Source: Mauremys mutica
Lineage: Eukaryota; Chordata; Testudines; Geoemydidae
Direction: 5' to 3'
Length of the DNA: 64,000 nt
Assembly (NCBI RefSeq): GCF_020497125.1
Contig: NC_059082.1
Coordinates: 47,638,524 to 47,702,523 of the forward strand
The notes under the pieces are model-generated. The model had not been told where the DNA came from, made no database searches, and saw nothing but the letters and a program-made list of their open reading frames with translations. Below are positions 53,801-63,922 of the stretch, in pieces. The position numbers and the translations under genes were made by a program. Every line of letters begins with the position of its first letter. Position 1 is the stretch's first letter.

Positions 53801-56800
53801 GATATGCACCAGGCTTGTTATCCCAAGAGGAGTCTCTGACACGCTTCAAACCAAACGCACTGCTTCAGGTAGAATAAAGAAACAGATTTATTAACTATAA
53901 GGATAGATTTTAAGTGATTATAAGTCAAAGCATAACAAGTCAGATTTGGTCAAATGAAATAAAAGCAAAACGCGTTCTAAGCTGATCTCAACACTTTCAA
54001 TGCCCTTACAAACTTAGATGCTTCTCACCACAGGCTGGCTGGTTGCTCTTCAGCCAGGCTCTCCCCTTTGATCAGTGCTTCAGTCGCTTGGTGTGGTGTC
54101 TGTAGATGAAGTTGGAAGAGAGAGGGAGGAAGAGCATGGCAAATGTCTCTCCCTTTTATCATGTCCTTTCTTCCCTCTTGGCTTTGCCCCCTTCAGAGTC
54201 AGGTGAGCATTACCTCATCGCAGTCCCAGACTGACCAAGGGAAGGGGGGTGACTCACTCAGAGTCTAACAGATTCTTTTGTTGCTGCCTAGGCCAGCGTC
54301 CTTTGTTCCTGTGAGGCTGGGCTGGGTTTGTCCCATACCTGCCCTGATGAGGTGTGAACTGCCTCCCTGCTCTTGGAGAGGTTTTACCTGGGCTTATTTT
54401 AAGCCATGAGGGCACATTTTCAGCCTCGTACCGCCATACATGAAGTTATAACCTATAACATTACTATAAGAGCAATGCTCAGTGCATCATGAGCCTGCCG
54501 AAGACACCCAACATGACAAACTTTGCATTGGATACCACACAATCATTTTATAAAGATGAACATGGGAGTGTAAGATGTTTCCCCAAGATACAGAGCATCA
54601 CACTCCTGTATTGCGTCTTACTGCTATGCTGTGCGTAATGCCCTGAGTGGTTCCATGGCAGAAACAAATATCTTGTTTTCTTCTTTGGCATGGGCTACCT
54701 CCGTCCAGATGGTGGGAATTGGGACTTCAGATGTGAATCTCGACAAGTACCGCCACACATTCTGTAGTCTGCTGGGCAAGGATGAAGACAGCTGGGGACT
54801 CTCATACACAGGTAATGCAGGATAGGGAGGGGGACTGCTGCCTTTAGAGTTCATGGGGAAGGCTCATGGATATGAAGAAACCTAATCCTAGCAATTGTGG
54901 AAGTGCTCTGAGGGATGGGAATAAGACTGAAATGGGCACCTGGACTGTCATTCTGCTCTGATATCCCTAATGGACTTGGACTGAAACTGCTGCCCACAGC
55001 CAGCCTTTCATTTGGGCAGTGGAGAGAATCCATGCATATTGCCAGTGTTCCTGTTTTCCCATCAGGATTGCCTCTGTCATTTAAAGTCTTTTTTTTTTTT
55101 TTTTAATACAGTGAAGTAACTCCCTTAACTGGATACATAGACTGACCTAGAGGCTGAACGTTGTCCATGCCCCACCTCTTCTGTAGATAACAGCATAAAC
55201 TGCCTCCCCCCCACCCCCCGCTGCCACCGCCAAAGTGCCTCAACCTAAAAAAGGAGTGAAGGAAGTCCAATCTCTGTTTTTCTGTATTTGCTCCATGGCT
55301 GAGGCTGCCAATGAGGCTCCCTCCCCACCGCCTTGGTGAGAACACCTAGCTCATTTCACTTAGGCTGTCACACCACAGAGGGGCAATAACTTTCAGACTT
55401 TAACATGTTTGGCCTATACTTGACCATGGATCTAGAGGCAAGAGTGTATTTCACCATTGACTGTCTTCTGAGCTGCTAAAGACCCTTCACATGCTCTGGG
55501 ATCGAGGGCAGCAAATGGTGGTCATGGGGAAATCCAGGGTTTTTTAATTAAATGGCTGACTCCTTCAGTCTGTACAGACTGAAGAAGAGATTGTGGAAGA
55601 TGGGATGGATCTAAAGAGTATAGGATTGCTTCTTAATTTGCTGTCTGTCTGTCTAAGGATTACTCCATCACAGGGGAGATAAAATGAACTTCTCCTCAAG
55701 GTTTGGCCAAGGCTCCATCATTGGGGTTCATTTGGACACATGGCATGGAACTCTCACTTTCTTCAAAAACAGGAAATGCATAGGTAAGAGCTGGGACAAG
55801 GTGGCCTTCATCCAGCCAAACCCACCCTTAAGCACAGTGGTTCTCAAACTTTTGTACTGGTGATCCCTTTCACATAGCAAGCCTCTGAGTGAGACCTCCC
55901 CTTATCAACTATAAGCACTCTTTTTTAATATATTTAACACTATATTATAAATGCTGGAGGCAAAGTGCGGTTTGGGATGGAGGCTCACAGCTCACGACCC
56001 TCCCTGTAATAACCTTGCAACCCCCTGAGGGGTCCTGACCCCCAGTTTGAGAACCCCTGCTTAAGCACAACAAAGTGATGAGACAAAACATGCAGGGAGG
56101 GAGGGGTGTATGAATTATGGAACATTGACCCTTTGGGTGGGTCTTCAGATTGTTGCTGCCTCTTGGAAGTCTCAGTGCCATCTGACTGTTTGGAGATGGG
56201 GATAGTTAGTGGGCTTCCTTAAATGGCAAACTATAGGAAGATTAAGTGCATAAAGCAGAGTATCTCTAAAACACCTATTTACTCCTTCAACAGGCCTGAC
56301 TTCAAAAACTCCTGCTTTCCAGATCTCTATCCATAAGTTTGTAGACACATTTAGGTGGGAGAAGGGGTGACAGTTCAGATCACAGGGCATCCTAGGAACT
56401 GTATCCCTGCATTATAGGCAATTACCTAATTGTGCCCTTGCCTATGACTAACACCAGCCTCCTTGACTGTATATCCTCCCAGGAGTTGCAGCTACCAAAC
56501 TGCAGAACAAGAAATTCTACCCCATGGTGTGTTCCACTGCAGCCAAAAGCAGCATGAAGGTGATCCGCTCATGCACCAGCTACACATCCCTCCAGTACCT
56601 CTGCTGTTATCGCCTCCGCCAGCTGTTGCCCAACTATGTGGATACGCTGGAAGTGCTGCCATTGCCACCAGGACTTAAGCAAGTTCTACACAACAAACTA
56701 GGCTGGGTGCTGAGTATGAACTGTAGTACATTGAAGCCTTCCACCTCTTCTTCCTCCTTGTCGGGAAGTGACTCAGATAGCACCTGTGGCTCAGATGCAG

Positions 56801-56835
56801 AGGCATGCCAAAGGAAGAGGTGCAGGAGGACATAA
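47708..56835 (+). CDS. SPSB3: SPRY domain-containing SOCS box protein 3
   Basis: SPSB3 is a substrate receptor of an Elongin B/C-Cullin 5-Rbx2 ubiquitin ligase. The mammalian protein is known to target nuclear cGAS and SNAIL. Six coding exons (47708-47836, 50359-50536, 51791-51978, 54709-54811, 55658-55783, 56483-56835) join in phase to 358 residues; human is 355. Features are an N-terminal [17 protein letters not shown], a Ser/Asp/Glu-rich stretch (HSDSDSEPE), a Cys-rich segment ([13 protein letters not shown]), the SPRY domain (about 104-270, with [35 protein letters not shown] and [12 protein letters not shown]), and a SOCS box with BC box LQYLCCYRL (278-286) and Cul5-box LPLPPG (300-305). 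The tail is Ser-rich, then basic (QRKRCRRT). No lesion was found. Its introns have taken up many transposons without visible damage to splice sites. Confidence 0.97.
48430..48990. repeat. G-rich minisatellite, unit around GGTGCGGCAGGGGGCTCAGG
   Basis: Units of about 25-40 bases (GCAGGGGGCTCAGGGCAGGG, GGTTGGGGTGCGGCAG, GTGCAGGAGGGGTGTGG) repeat irregularly some fifteen to twenty times. Runs of three to five G on the SPSB3 sense strand make G-quadruplexes likely in the DNA and in the unspliced RNA. Confidence 0.88.
49024..49310. repeat. Long imperfect inverted repeat (hairpin) in the hAT
   Basis: The centre is GGCCAGGAATGGGGAACCGTGGCC near 49157-49180. The flanking CAGCAGCTCCCATTGGCC pairs with GGCCAATGGGAGCTGCTG, and outward GGGTCTGTGTGTTGCTGTTGC pairs with GCAAAAGCAACACACAGACCC, continuing to the AGGCAGGGAGCCTGCC blocks. 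Confidence 0.85.
50359..50536 (+). CDS. SPSB3: SPSB3 coding exon 2 (exon 3)
   Basis: The acceptor CCATGGCAG precedes CACAGTGAC and the donor is GAG T|GTAAGT. It encodes [19 protein letters not shown] through [11 protein letters not shown] and the first base of a Tyr codon. Confidence 0.96.
50537..51790 (+). other. SPSB3 intron 3
   Basis: A 1.25-kb phase-1 intron. I could not name any repeat in it. Confidence 0.6.
51791..51978 (+). CDS. SPSB3: SPSB3 coding exon 3 (exon 4), start of SPRY
   Basis: The acceptor TCTGAACAG precedes AC|TTTGAGTGG and the donor is GACATG|GTATGT. It encodes [36 protein letters not shown] and [17 protein letters not shown]. Confidence 0.97.
52126..52300 (-). repeat. 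CR1 tail and MIR remnants, antisense
   Basis: CTGAAGGGACCATTAGATCATCTGCTCTGACC is an antisense CR1-type tail. GAAGTTAAGTGACTTACTTGAGATCTCACAGAGTC, just after it, is an antisense MIR core. Both are heavily mutated. Confidence 0.6.
52531..53309. mobile_element. Tigger/pogo-type non-autonomous element, TSD TA
   Basis: The ends CAGTAACACCTCACTTAACG and CGTTAAGTGAGGAGTTACTG are inverted with one mismatch. TA flanks both (52529-52530 and 53310-53311), as required for Tc1/mariner elements. The interior is GC-rich near 52850-53110 and has no transposase. Confidence 0.88.
53515..54602 (-). mobile_element. Solo LTR, probably antisense, 5-bp TSD CTCCT
   Basis: The 1088-bp unit starts TGTGACGTTCCCC and ends AGAGCATCACA, flanked by CTCCT at 53510-53514 and 54603-54607. 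On the minus strand it contains AGTTAATAAATCTGTTTC, a plausible polyadenylation signal, which suggests antisense orientation to SPSB3. No internal retroviral gene remains. It ends about 100 bp before the exon 5 acceptor. Confidence 0.85.
54709..54811 (+). CDS. SPSB3: SPSB3 coding exon 4 (exon 5)
   Basis: The acceptor CCGTCCAG precedes ATGGTGGGAATT and the donor is ACA G|GTAATG. It encodes [18 protein letters not shown] through [10 protein letters not shown]. Confidence 0.97.
54812..55657 (+). other. SPSB3 intron 5
   Basis: An 846-bp phase-1 intron with a T-run near 55090 and no named repeat. Its acceptor is GTCTGTCTGTCTAAG, a rarer AAG 3' splice site. Confidence 0.65.
55658..55783 (+). CDS. 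SPSB3: SPSB3 coding exon 5 (exon 6)
   Basis: The exon follows TCTAAG, starts GA|TTACTCCAT and ends ATA G|GTAAGAG. It encodes [19 protein letters not shown] and [19 protein letters not shown]. Confidence 0.95.
55784..56482 (+). other. SPSB3 intron 6
   Basis: A 699-bp phase-1 intron, one third of it the hAT MITE at 55835-56059. Confidence 0.75.
55835..56059. mobile_element. hAT MITE, family A, 8-bp TSD CTTAAGCA
   Basis: The ends CAGTGGTTCTCAAAC and GTTTGAGAACCCCTG are flanked by CTTAAGCA at 55827-55834 and 56060-56067. It begins only 51 bp after the exon 6 donor, so the insertion spared the splice signals. Confidence 0.92.
56483..56835 (+). CDS. SPSB3: SPSB3 coding exon 6 (exon 7), end of SPRY and SOCS box
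   Basis: The acceptor CCTCCCAG precedes GA|GTTGCAGCT and the stop is at 56833-56835. It encodes the end of SPRY, the BC box LQYLCCYRL, the Cul5 box LPLPPG and the basic C-terminus CQRKRCRRT. Confidence 0.97.
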
Positions 56836-57203
56836 GTTATTTTCAAACAAACTGCGTTGGGGGGTGGTTTCCTTCATTATCTCTGAGGGTGATCCAGGCC
56901 AGACACCTGTTCGTGGGGACACCAACTTCTAATCAAGTTTGCAAAGACTTCTACCCTCTTGAAATCTTTTAAGCTACAAGCATCAGCCACTTGCATTGAA
57001 TACCTATCCCAACTGAGGAGAGTGACTTCTTTGAAATAGGCAGCCCAGATAACCTGCAGCAAAATTTCCTAGCTTCATCTCCTACTCACTGCCACCATCA
57101 CTAGCTGATCTCTAGGGCATAGACTGTTCCAGCAGAGATGCAAGCTTTCAAACCGGCTTCCTGGCTTCAGAATGTGCGTCTCTTCTAGCAGGCTTTATGG
57201 TCC

Positions 57204-57209
57204 AATAAA
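57204..57209 (+). promoter_or_regulatory. Candidate SPSB3 polyadenylation signal 1 (AATAAA)
   Basis: A canonical hexamer about 370 bases after the SPSB3 stop. Confidence 0.45.
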
Positions 57210-57493
57210 TTACTTGACTCCCATCAAAAGACAATCAGTTATCACTCCATCTCTCTCCTAACTGTTATACCTGCAATGAAGGCATTGGGTCACTGGGATG
57301 TGATCTAGAACAGCAGAGTTTAGAGGAGGGCTCTTAAAATTGCATGTATATGCTTTACTGTTGGCATTGTAGTGAACGAGCAGTTACTTGCTAGAGCTGA
57401 TTGTAAATGATCTCATTTGAGTCCTGTGACTTCTTTAATTGCTTTGCATGTTGGCTACTGCTGCTTTTCCTGTATCAAAGACTATTAAATGGT

Positions 57494-57499
57494 AATAAA
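57494..57499 (+). promoter_or_regulatory. Candidate SPSB3 polyadenylation signal 2 (AATAAA)
   Basis: A canonical hexamer followed by a TGTTTAACTGCCTGTG stretch, about 660 bases after the stop. Confidence 0.5.
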
Positions 57500-57641
57500 C
57501 ATACTGTTTAACTGCCTGTGAAGGTATGCGCTAAAGTGTGGCTCTCAAGAATATTGACAGTATCATAATGAGTCTTGAAAGGGCTATTAAACCTCATGCT
57601 TCAGGGTTTAAGCCAATCTCTATTGGAGACCAGGAGGAGAC

Positions 57642-58545
57642 TGTGACAGGTTGGACCCCCCTTTCGGTATGCCACTGTATATGCTGGGGTCCCACTGAGG
57701 CCGCCTGTCCTACCAGCCTGGGTTTCCCTTGCACTGTGTTGCTGTCATGGGCCTCTCAAGCCCCTTTATTAACTAGAAAAGGTAAATTTTAAGGGATTAT
57801 AAAGGCTAGCAAACATATCAAAGCTGATCACTGAGCAAATAAAACAGAACACGCAAACTAGGCTTAATAAAATAGTAATTTCTCACTGTAAATATTGTTT
57901 TATGCAGGTTGCAGAGTTTCTTGAAGGTAAACTGCACTGTTGGCAGCTTAAATCTCCAGGTATACCCTTCAGAGGCTGACCTTTCTGAGCCTGGGTCCTA
58001 GTCCTTCTCCCCTGATCAGTCTTAGGTGTTTACAGCAGTCCTCCTGTGCAGGGATTCAGTGAAGAACCGGTGACCATGATTAACTCACTCTCCAGCCTTA
58101 AATAGAATTTACATATGGTGGGGAATCTTTTGTTTCTCAGTCATACCCCCCCCCCCCCCCCTTAGTGGAAAAATACTAAAAGTCCAAGTCTAGTACCACG
58201 TGACACAATCACCTGACCCTGTAGTGTCAAAGCAGCAACCCAGGCAGCTTTGCAGGAAAGCAGGAGATTAGTATCTTCAAAGTCTTATTATTCTTCCTAA
58301 TGAGCCATTCAGGCTGATTGCATACTGCCTGGTGAATGTTCCCCAAGTACACACACAGTTGTGATAGGAATATTGACTATGTAACAAACTTCAGATACAG
58401 AAATGATACATGCATACAAATTGGATAACCAGCAAATCATAACCTTTCCAATGATACCTTGTATGACCCATCTTGCATAAAATATCTTAGTTATGCCATA
58501 TTCATATTATAACTATTTTTATGAAGAATATGGGGTGTAATGTCA
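57642..58545. mobile_element. Solo LTR, near-perfect 5-bp TSD (GAGAC/TAGAC)
   Basis: It begins TGTGACAGGTTGGACCCCCC and ends GGGGTGTAATGTCA, TG..CA termini. The flanks GAGAC (57637-57641) and TAGAC (58546-58550) differ at one base. A run of about 17 C lies at 58146-58162. Family members are common in turtles (from memory). It has no internal genes. Confidence 0.72.
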
Positions 58546-58555
58546 TAGACATGGT

Positions 58556-58680
58556 GGGGGGCAGATTATCCCACAGCTGCCTTGTGGAGTTCTTCCTCTG
58601 AAGCATCTAATACTGGCCACTGTCAGGATACTGGATTAGATGGAGCTCAGGCCTGATACACTATGGCAGTTACATAGTTA
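58556..58680 (+). repeat. CR1 3' UTR fragment, sense
   Basis: CTTCCTCTGAAGCATCTAATACTGGCCACTGTC, GGATACTGGATTAGATGGAG and CTATGGCAGTTACATAG follow the CR1 3' UTR pattern seen intact at 63850-63930, but truncated at the 5' side. Confidence 0.8.
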
Positions 58681-59325
58681 AATAGGTGCACCTTTTATGT
58701 AAGGAGAGGATAAAGGTGGGGTCTGACTTGCTACCTCCTTTGTTAATCAAATTAATAACTGAGACTCTGGTTTTATTGCCCCAAAGAATGGATGAGTAAT
58801 GCAGGGCTCCTAGTAAGTCATACAGTGGTATCCACACAGCTCTCACATGATCTATTACTGTGACAGGCCTGGTGCCAGGCACCTGATTTGAAACTCAACA
58901 CAGCTTTATCAGCAGTTATTTTGCATAATGATCATGCAAGACTTGCATGCTGACTGTAGCAAGCCAGAAAGTCTATTCCTCTCCTGGGTTTCAGAAAGAA
59001 ATAAGGGGCTGGATCCTTTGGCAGAAAATAATCCATCTGGGGCCTGAAACTGCTCTCACTGACCTTCAGTCAGGGAAGAACCTGTTTCCCAGCTCAGAAG
59101 TGACCCTGATCTATAAGACTTTAAACATCACTGAGGAAAAAGTATCCTGTTACCTTGTAACTGTAGGCACAGTCTTGGTAACTAGCAAGTCAGGACACAA
59201 AGTGGTGGGAGCAGGTATTGAACATGTAACAGATACACATGGTAAAATACCAGGCATGTCCTGTAACAGTAATATGCCTAGAGTTGTAAGGACTGACTGG
59301 CTCAGGGTACTAAGATAAGAAAGCT
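58681..59325. other. Intergenic, nothing recognised
   Basis: No gene or repeat could be named between the CR1 fragment and the CR1 LINE. Confidence 0.4.
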
Positions 59326-59329
59326 TTGC

Positions 59330-59806
59330 GAACAGGGGCTGCTAACAGGGAGTTTCGCAAGGGAGTTCTCCAGGTGAAGGAGGAGCTAATACAGCATCTG
59401 TGGGGTAAGTGACTGTCTGTAGTGTGTGTTTGTTTGTGTTTGGGGGTTACTTGCTGTGTGCTGAGCTTGTGTTTGTCAGTCTGTTTGGTTGGTTGGTTGT
59501 TTGAGGGACCGTGTGCTCTGGCTGGCAGTTGGAGGCAGGTTTGAAAGCTCGAAGCCTCTGGTAATTGGCTGAGCCTTAATCAGTGGGCGGGGCATTCACT
59601 CAGGCCAGGGCTTTATAAAGCCGCGCACAAGCGACCAGGGGCTGCTAACAGGGAGTTTCGCAAGGGAGTTTAGAAGGGGAGTGGGAAGGGAGCGGGAGTC
59701 CCTCGCCGGCCGTAACCCCTTCCCTGTGGCCCCCCCCTAAAACCTATAAACCAAACTACATTCCAAGACTACTTCCGTAAACCATCCTTTCACTAACTAG
59801 GAGACA
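59330..59806 (+). promoter_or_regulatory. CR1 5' UTR with a repeated leader
   Basis: The stretch AGGGGCTGCTAACAGGGAGT plus TTCGCAAGGGAGTT occurs at about 59333 and again at about 59637, some 304 bases apart, suggesting tandem promoter units. GCTTTATAAAGCCGCGCAC lies before the second copy. Confidence 0.7.
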
Positions 59807-60730
59807 ATGCAGGCAGAAGCCCAGCAGCAGAGTGGGGGCTATCCAGTTTATTGCACTGACTGTCGCATGTATGATTACCTGCCCTGTGGGCGGGTGGCGT
59901 ATGTGTGCAGTCGGTGCAAGGAGCTCCTGGCCCTCAGAGACCATGTACGGACTTTGGAGGCCAGGGTGGCGGAACTGGAGGAGCTGAGAGAGGCAGAGAG
60001 GTATGTTGATGAGGCTTTCCGGGACACTGTAGAATTGTCCCACCTCCACTTAGACAGCTCCTGTGCTGTTGAGGAGGAAGAAGGGCCCAGGGAAGTAGAG
60101 CAGTCAATGGGAGCAGAGGGAAACCTTCCCGTAGTTGGGACCCTCCTTCCAGATGGTGCTGGGGTTGCCTCTCGCACTGAGGTTGCCTCTCCGGGGGAGG
60201 GAACTCCAGTTTCTAGGAAAAGGCAGGTGTTAGTAATGGGAGATTCGATTATTAGAAATATAAATAGCTGGGTCTGTGATGACCGGGAGAACCGTATGGT
60301 GACTTGCCTGCCTGGTGCGAAGGTTGCAGATCTCTCGAGGCATCTAGATAGACTTATGTGTAGTGCTGGGGAGGAGCCGGTGGTCGTGGTACATGTAGGT
60401 ACCAATGACATAGGGAAGGGTAGGAGAGATGTCCTGGAAGCCAAATTTAGGCTGCTAGGGAAGAGACTGAAATCCAGGACCTCTATGGTGGCATTTTCAG
60501 AAATGCTCCCAGTTCCACGCGCAGGGCCAGGTAGGCAGGCAGAGCTTCAGAGTCTCAATGCGTGGATGAGACTATGGTGTAGAGAGGAGGGGTTCACGTT
60601 CATTAGGAACTGGGGAAACTTCTGGGATGGGAGGAGCCTATACAGGAGAGATGGGCTCCACCTAAACCAAAGTGGAACCAGACTGCTGGCACTAAACATT
60701 AAAAAGGTTGTAGAGCAGTTTTTAAACTAG
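59807..60730 (+). CDS. CR1 ORF1 protein with SGNH esterase domain
   Basis: The 307-residue retrotransposon protein starts at ATG 59807. A Cys-rich, probably zinc-binding start (Cys16, 19, 27, 34, 37: CTDC, PCG, CSRC) is followed by a coiled coil (about 41-65, [18 protein letters not shown]), an acidic linker, and a GDSL/SGNH esterase domain. That domain has VMGDSII (Ser147), HVGTNDIG (Asn200) and DGLHLN (Asp282, His285). This is the CR1 ORF1 type with an esterase, thought to help the ribonucleoprotein interact with membranes or lipids. The catalytic Ser, Asn, Asp and His are all present and there is no lesion. The stop at 60728-60730 lies inside the open frame of ORF2. Confidence 0.93.
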   Translation: MQAEAQQQSGGYPVYCTDCRMYDYLPCGRVAYVCSRCKELLALRDHVRTLEARVAELEELREAERYVDEAFRDTVELSHLHLDSSCAVEEEEGPREVEQSMGAEGNLPVVGTLLPDGAGVASRTEVASPGEGTPVSRKRQVLVMGDSIIRNINSWVCDDRENRMVTCLPGAKVADLSRHLDRLMCSAGEEPVVVVHVGTNDIGKGRRDVLEAKFRLLGKRLKSRTSMVAFSEMLPVPRAGPGRQAELQSLNAWMRLWCREEGFTFIRNWGNFWDGRSLYRRDGLHLNQSGTRLLALNIKKVVEQFLN

Positions 60731-60765
60731 GAGATGGGGGAAAGCCGACTGCTGCAGAGGAGCGT

Positions 60766-63741
60766 GTGGATCGGTCACAGACTTCTCTAAGGGGAGAGTC
60801 TGATGATAGAGAATCTCCAGGTTATAGTCAGGAGCAGAGGAATGAGAAGTATAATGTAAGGGCCGGATCAGATGATAAACAGTCACATAAAAAAGAATCT
60901 GGCACATCAGAAAAAGGCAGGCTAATAAACAGGGACAAGTTTTTAAAGTGCTTGTACACAAATGCCAGAAGTCTAAATAATAAGATGGGTGAACTAGAGT
61001 GCCTTGTGATAAAGGAGGATATAGATATAATAGGCATCACAGAAACCTGGTGGACTGAGAGCAATCAATGGGACACAATCATTCCGGGGTACAAAATATA
61101 TCGGAAGGACAGAACAGGCCATGCAGGGGGAGGAGTGGCATTATATGTTAAAGAAAGTGTAGATTCAAATGAAGTAAAAATCTTAAGCGAATCCACAGGT
61201 TCCATAGAGTCTCTATGGATAGAAATTTCATGCTCTAGTAAAAATATAACAGTAGGGATCTATTATCGACCACCTGACCAGGACAGTAATAGTGATGATG
61301 AAATGCTAAGGGAAATTAGAGAGGCTATCAAAATTAAGAACCCAATAATAGTGGGGGATTTCAATTATCCCCATATTGACTGGGAACATTTCACTTCAGG
61401 ACGAAATGCAGAGATAAAATTTCTCGATACTTTAAATGACTGCTTCATGGAGCAGCTGGTACGGGAACCCACAAGGGGAGAGGCGACTCTAGATTTAATC
61501 CTGAGTGGAGCGCAGGAGCTGGTCCAAGAGGTAACTGTAGCAGGACCACTTGGAAATAGTGACCATAATACAATAGCATTCAACATCCCTGTGGTGGGAA
61601 GAACATCTCAACTGCCCAACACTGTGGCCTTTAATTTCAAAAGGGGGAACTATACAAAAATGAGAGGGTTAGTTAGACAAAAGTTAAAAGGTACAGTGAC
61701 TAAAGTGAAATCCCTGCAAGTTGCGTGGGCCCTTTTTAAAGACACCATAATAGAGGCCCAACTTCAATGTATACCCCAAATTAAGAAAAACAGTAAAAGA
61801 ACTAAAAAAGAGCCACTGTGGCTTAACAACCATGTAAAAGAAGCAGTGAGAGATAAAAAGACTTCCTTTAAAAAGTGGAAGTCAAATCCTAGTGAGGCAA
61901 ATAGAAAGGAGCACAAACACTGCCAACTTAAGTGCAAGAGTGTAATAAGAAAAGCCAAAGAGGAGTTTGAAGAACGGCTAGCCAAAAACTCCAAAGGTAA
62001 TAACAAAATGTTTTTTAAGTACATCAGAAGCAGGAAGCCTGCTAAACAACCAGTGGGGCCCCTTGACGATCAAAATTCAAAAGGAGCGCTTAAAGATGAT
62101 AAAGTCATTGCGGAGAAACTAAATGGATTCTTTGCTTCAGTCTTCACGGCTGAGGATGTTAGGGAGATTCCTAAACCTGAGCTGGCTTTTGTAGGTGACA
62201 AATCTGAGGAACTGTCACAGATTGAAGTGTCACTAGAGGAGGTTTTGGAATTAATTGATAAATTCAACATTAACAAGTCACCGGGACCAGATGGCATTCA
62301 CCCAAGAGTTCTGAAAGAACTCAAATGTGAAGTTGCTGAACTATTAACTAAGGTTTGTAACCTGTCCTTTAAATCGGCTTTGGTACCCAATGACTGGAAG
62401 TTAGCTAATGTAACGCCAATATTTAAAAAGGGCTCTAGGGGTGATCCCGGCAATTACAGACCGGTAAGTCTAACGTCGGTACCGGGCAAATTAGTTGAAA
62501 CAATAGTAAAGAATAAAATTGTCAGACACATAGAAAAACATAAACTCTTGAGCAATAGTCAACATGGTTTCTGTAAAGGGAAATCGTGTCTTACTAATCT
62601 ATTAGAGTTCTTTGAAGGGGTCAACAAACATGTGGACAAGGGGGATCCGGTGGACATAGTGTACTTAGATTTCCAGAAAGCCTTTGACAAGGTCCCTCAC
62701 CAAAGGCTCTTACGTAAATTAAGCTGTCATGGGATAAAAGGAAAGGTCCTTTCATGGATTGAGAACTGGTTAAAGGACAGGGAACAAAGGGTAGGAATTA
62801 ATGGTAAATTCTCAGAATGGAGAGGGGTAACTAGTGGTGTTCCCCAAGGGTCAGTCCTAGGACCAATCCTATTCAATTTATTCATAAATGATCTGGAGAA
62901 AGGGGTAAACAGTGAGGTGGCAAAGTTTGCAGATGATACTAAACTGCTCAAGATAGTTAAGACAAAAGCAGACTGTGAAGAACTTCAAAAAGATCTCACA
63001 AAACTAAGTGATTGGGCAACAAAATGGCAAATGAAATTTAATGTGGATAAATGTAAAGTAATGCACATTGGAAAAAATAATCCCAACTATACATACAACA
63101 TGATGGGGGCTAATTTAGCTACAACGAGTCAGGAGAAAGATCTTGGAGTTATCGTGGATAGTTCTCTGAAGATGTCCACGCAGTGTGCAGAGGCGGTCAA
63201 AAAAGCAAACAGGATGTTAGGAATCATTAAAAAGGGGATAGAGAATAAGACTGAGAATATATTATTGCCCTTATATAAATCCATGGTACGCCCACATCTC
63301 AAATACTGTGTACAGATGTGGTCTCCTCACCTCAAAAAAGATATTCTAGCACTAGAAAAGGTTCAGAAAAGAGCAACTAAAATGATTAGGGGTTTAGAGA
63401 GGGTCCCATATGAGGAAAGATTAAAGAGGCTAGGACTCTTCAGTTTGGAAAAGAGAAGACTAAGGGGGGACATGATAGAGGTATATAAAATCATGAGTGA
63501 TGTTGAGAAAGTGGATAAGGAAAAGTTATTTACTTATTCCCATAATACAAGAACTAGGGGTCACCAAATGAAATTAATAGGCAGCAGGTTTAAAACAAAT
63601 AAAAGGAAGTTCTTCTTCACGCAGCGCACAGTCAACTTGTGGAACTCCTTACCTGAGGAGGTTGTGAAGGCTAGGACTATAACAATGTTTAAAAGGGGAC
63701 TGGATAAATTCATGGTGGCTAAGTCCATAAATGGCTATTAG
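60766..63741 (+). CDS. CR1 ORF2: endonuclease-reverse transcriptase
   Basis: The open frame of 991 codons encodes the retrotransposition enzyme. It carries an apurinic-like endonuclease (TNARSLNNK near 65-73, ITETWW with Glu93, [19 protein letters not shown]) and a reverse transcriptase ([32 protein letters not shown] with Asp635, [10 protein letters not shown], and FADD with Asp723-Asp724). A C-terminal region ends [20 protein letters not shown]. All catalytic motifs are present without stop or frameshift. The coordinate 60766 is a GTG; the frame is open further upstream across the ORF1 stop, and the first in-frame ATG is codon 74, inside the endonuclease. How translation starts is therefore unclear. 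Confidence 0.93.
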   Translation: MDRSQTSLRGESDDRESPGYSQEQRNEKYNVRAGSDDKQSHKKESGTSEKGRLINRDKFLKCLYTNARSLNNKMGELECLVIKEDIDIIGITETWWTESNQWDTIIPGYKIYRKDRTGHAGGGVALYVKESVDSNEVKILSESTGSIESLWIEISCSSKNITVGIYYRPPDQDSNSDDEMLREIREAIKIKNPIIVGDFNYPHIDWEHFTSGRNAEIKFLDTLNDCFMEQLVREPTRGEATLDLILSGAQELVQEVTVAGPLGNSDHNTIAFNIPVVGRTSQLPNTVAFNFKRGNYTKMRGLVRQKLKGTVTKVKSLQVAWALFKDTIIEAQLQCIPQIKKNSKRTKKEPLWLNNHVKEAVRDKKTSFKKWKSNPSEANRKEHKHCQLKCKSVIRKAKEEFEERLAKNSKGNNKMFFKYIRSRKPAKQPVGPLDDQNSKGALKDDKVIAEKLNGFFASVFTAEDVREIPKPELAFVGDKSEELSQIEVSLEEVLELIDKFNINKSPGPDGIHPRVLKELKCEVAELLTKVCNLSFKSALVPNDWKLANVTPIFKKGSRGDPGNYRPVSLTSVPGKLVETIVKNKIVRHIEKHKLLSNSQHGFCKGKSCLTNLLEFFEGVNKHVDKGDPVDIVYLDFQKAFDKVPHQRLLRKLSCHGIKGKVLSWIENWLKDREQRVGINGKFSEWRGVTSGVPQGSVLGPILFNLFINDLEKGVNSEVAKFADDTKLLKIVKTKADCEELQKDLTKLSDWATKWQMKFNVDKCKVMHIGKNNPNYTYNMMGANLATTSQEKDLGVIVDSSLKMSTQCAEAVKKANRMLGIIKKGIENKTENILLPLYKSMVRPHLKYCVQMWSPHLKKDILALEKVQKRATKMIRGLERVPYEERLKRLGLFSLEKRRLRGDMIEVYKIMSDVEKVDKEKLFTYSHNTRTRGHQMKLIGSRFKTNKRKFFFTQRTVNLWNSLPEEVVKARTITMFKRGLDKFMVAKSINGY

Positions 63742-63922
63742 CCAGGATGGGTAAGAATGGTGTCCCTAGCCTCTGTTCGTCAGAGGATGGAGATGGATGG
63801 CAGGAGAGAGATCACTTGATCATTGCCTGTTAGGTTCACTCCCTCAGGGGCACCTGGCATTGGCCACTGTCGGTAGACAGATACTGGGCTAGATGGACCT
63901 CTGGTCTGACCCGGTACGGCCT

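Larger units (their letters stand above)
51979..54708 (+). other. SPSB3 intron 4
   Basis: A 2.7-kb phase-0 intron, mostly transposons: CR1 and MIR remnants (52126-52300), a Tigger-like MITE (52531-53309) and a solo LTR (53515-54602). Confidence 0.75.
56836..57641 (+). other. SPSB3 3' UTR and flank
   Basis: The UTR follows the stop with no other gene. Candidate polyadenylation signals AATAAA occur at 57204-57209 and 57494-57499; the second has an ATTAAA ten bases upstream. Which is used cannot be told. Confidence 0.6.

Noticed and set aside
59756..60444. Antisense frames of 97-189 codons over the CR1 5' part
   Set aside because: They are shadows of ORF1; the plus-strand frame carries the esterase motifs.
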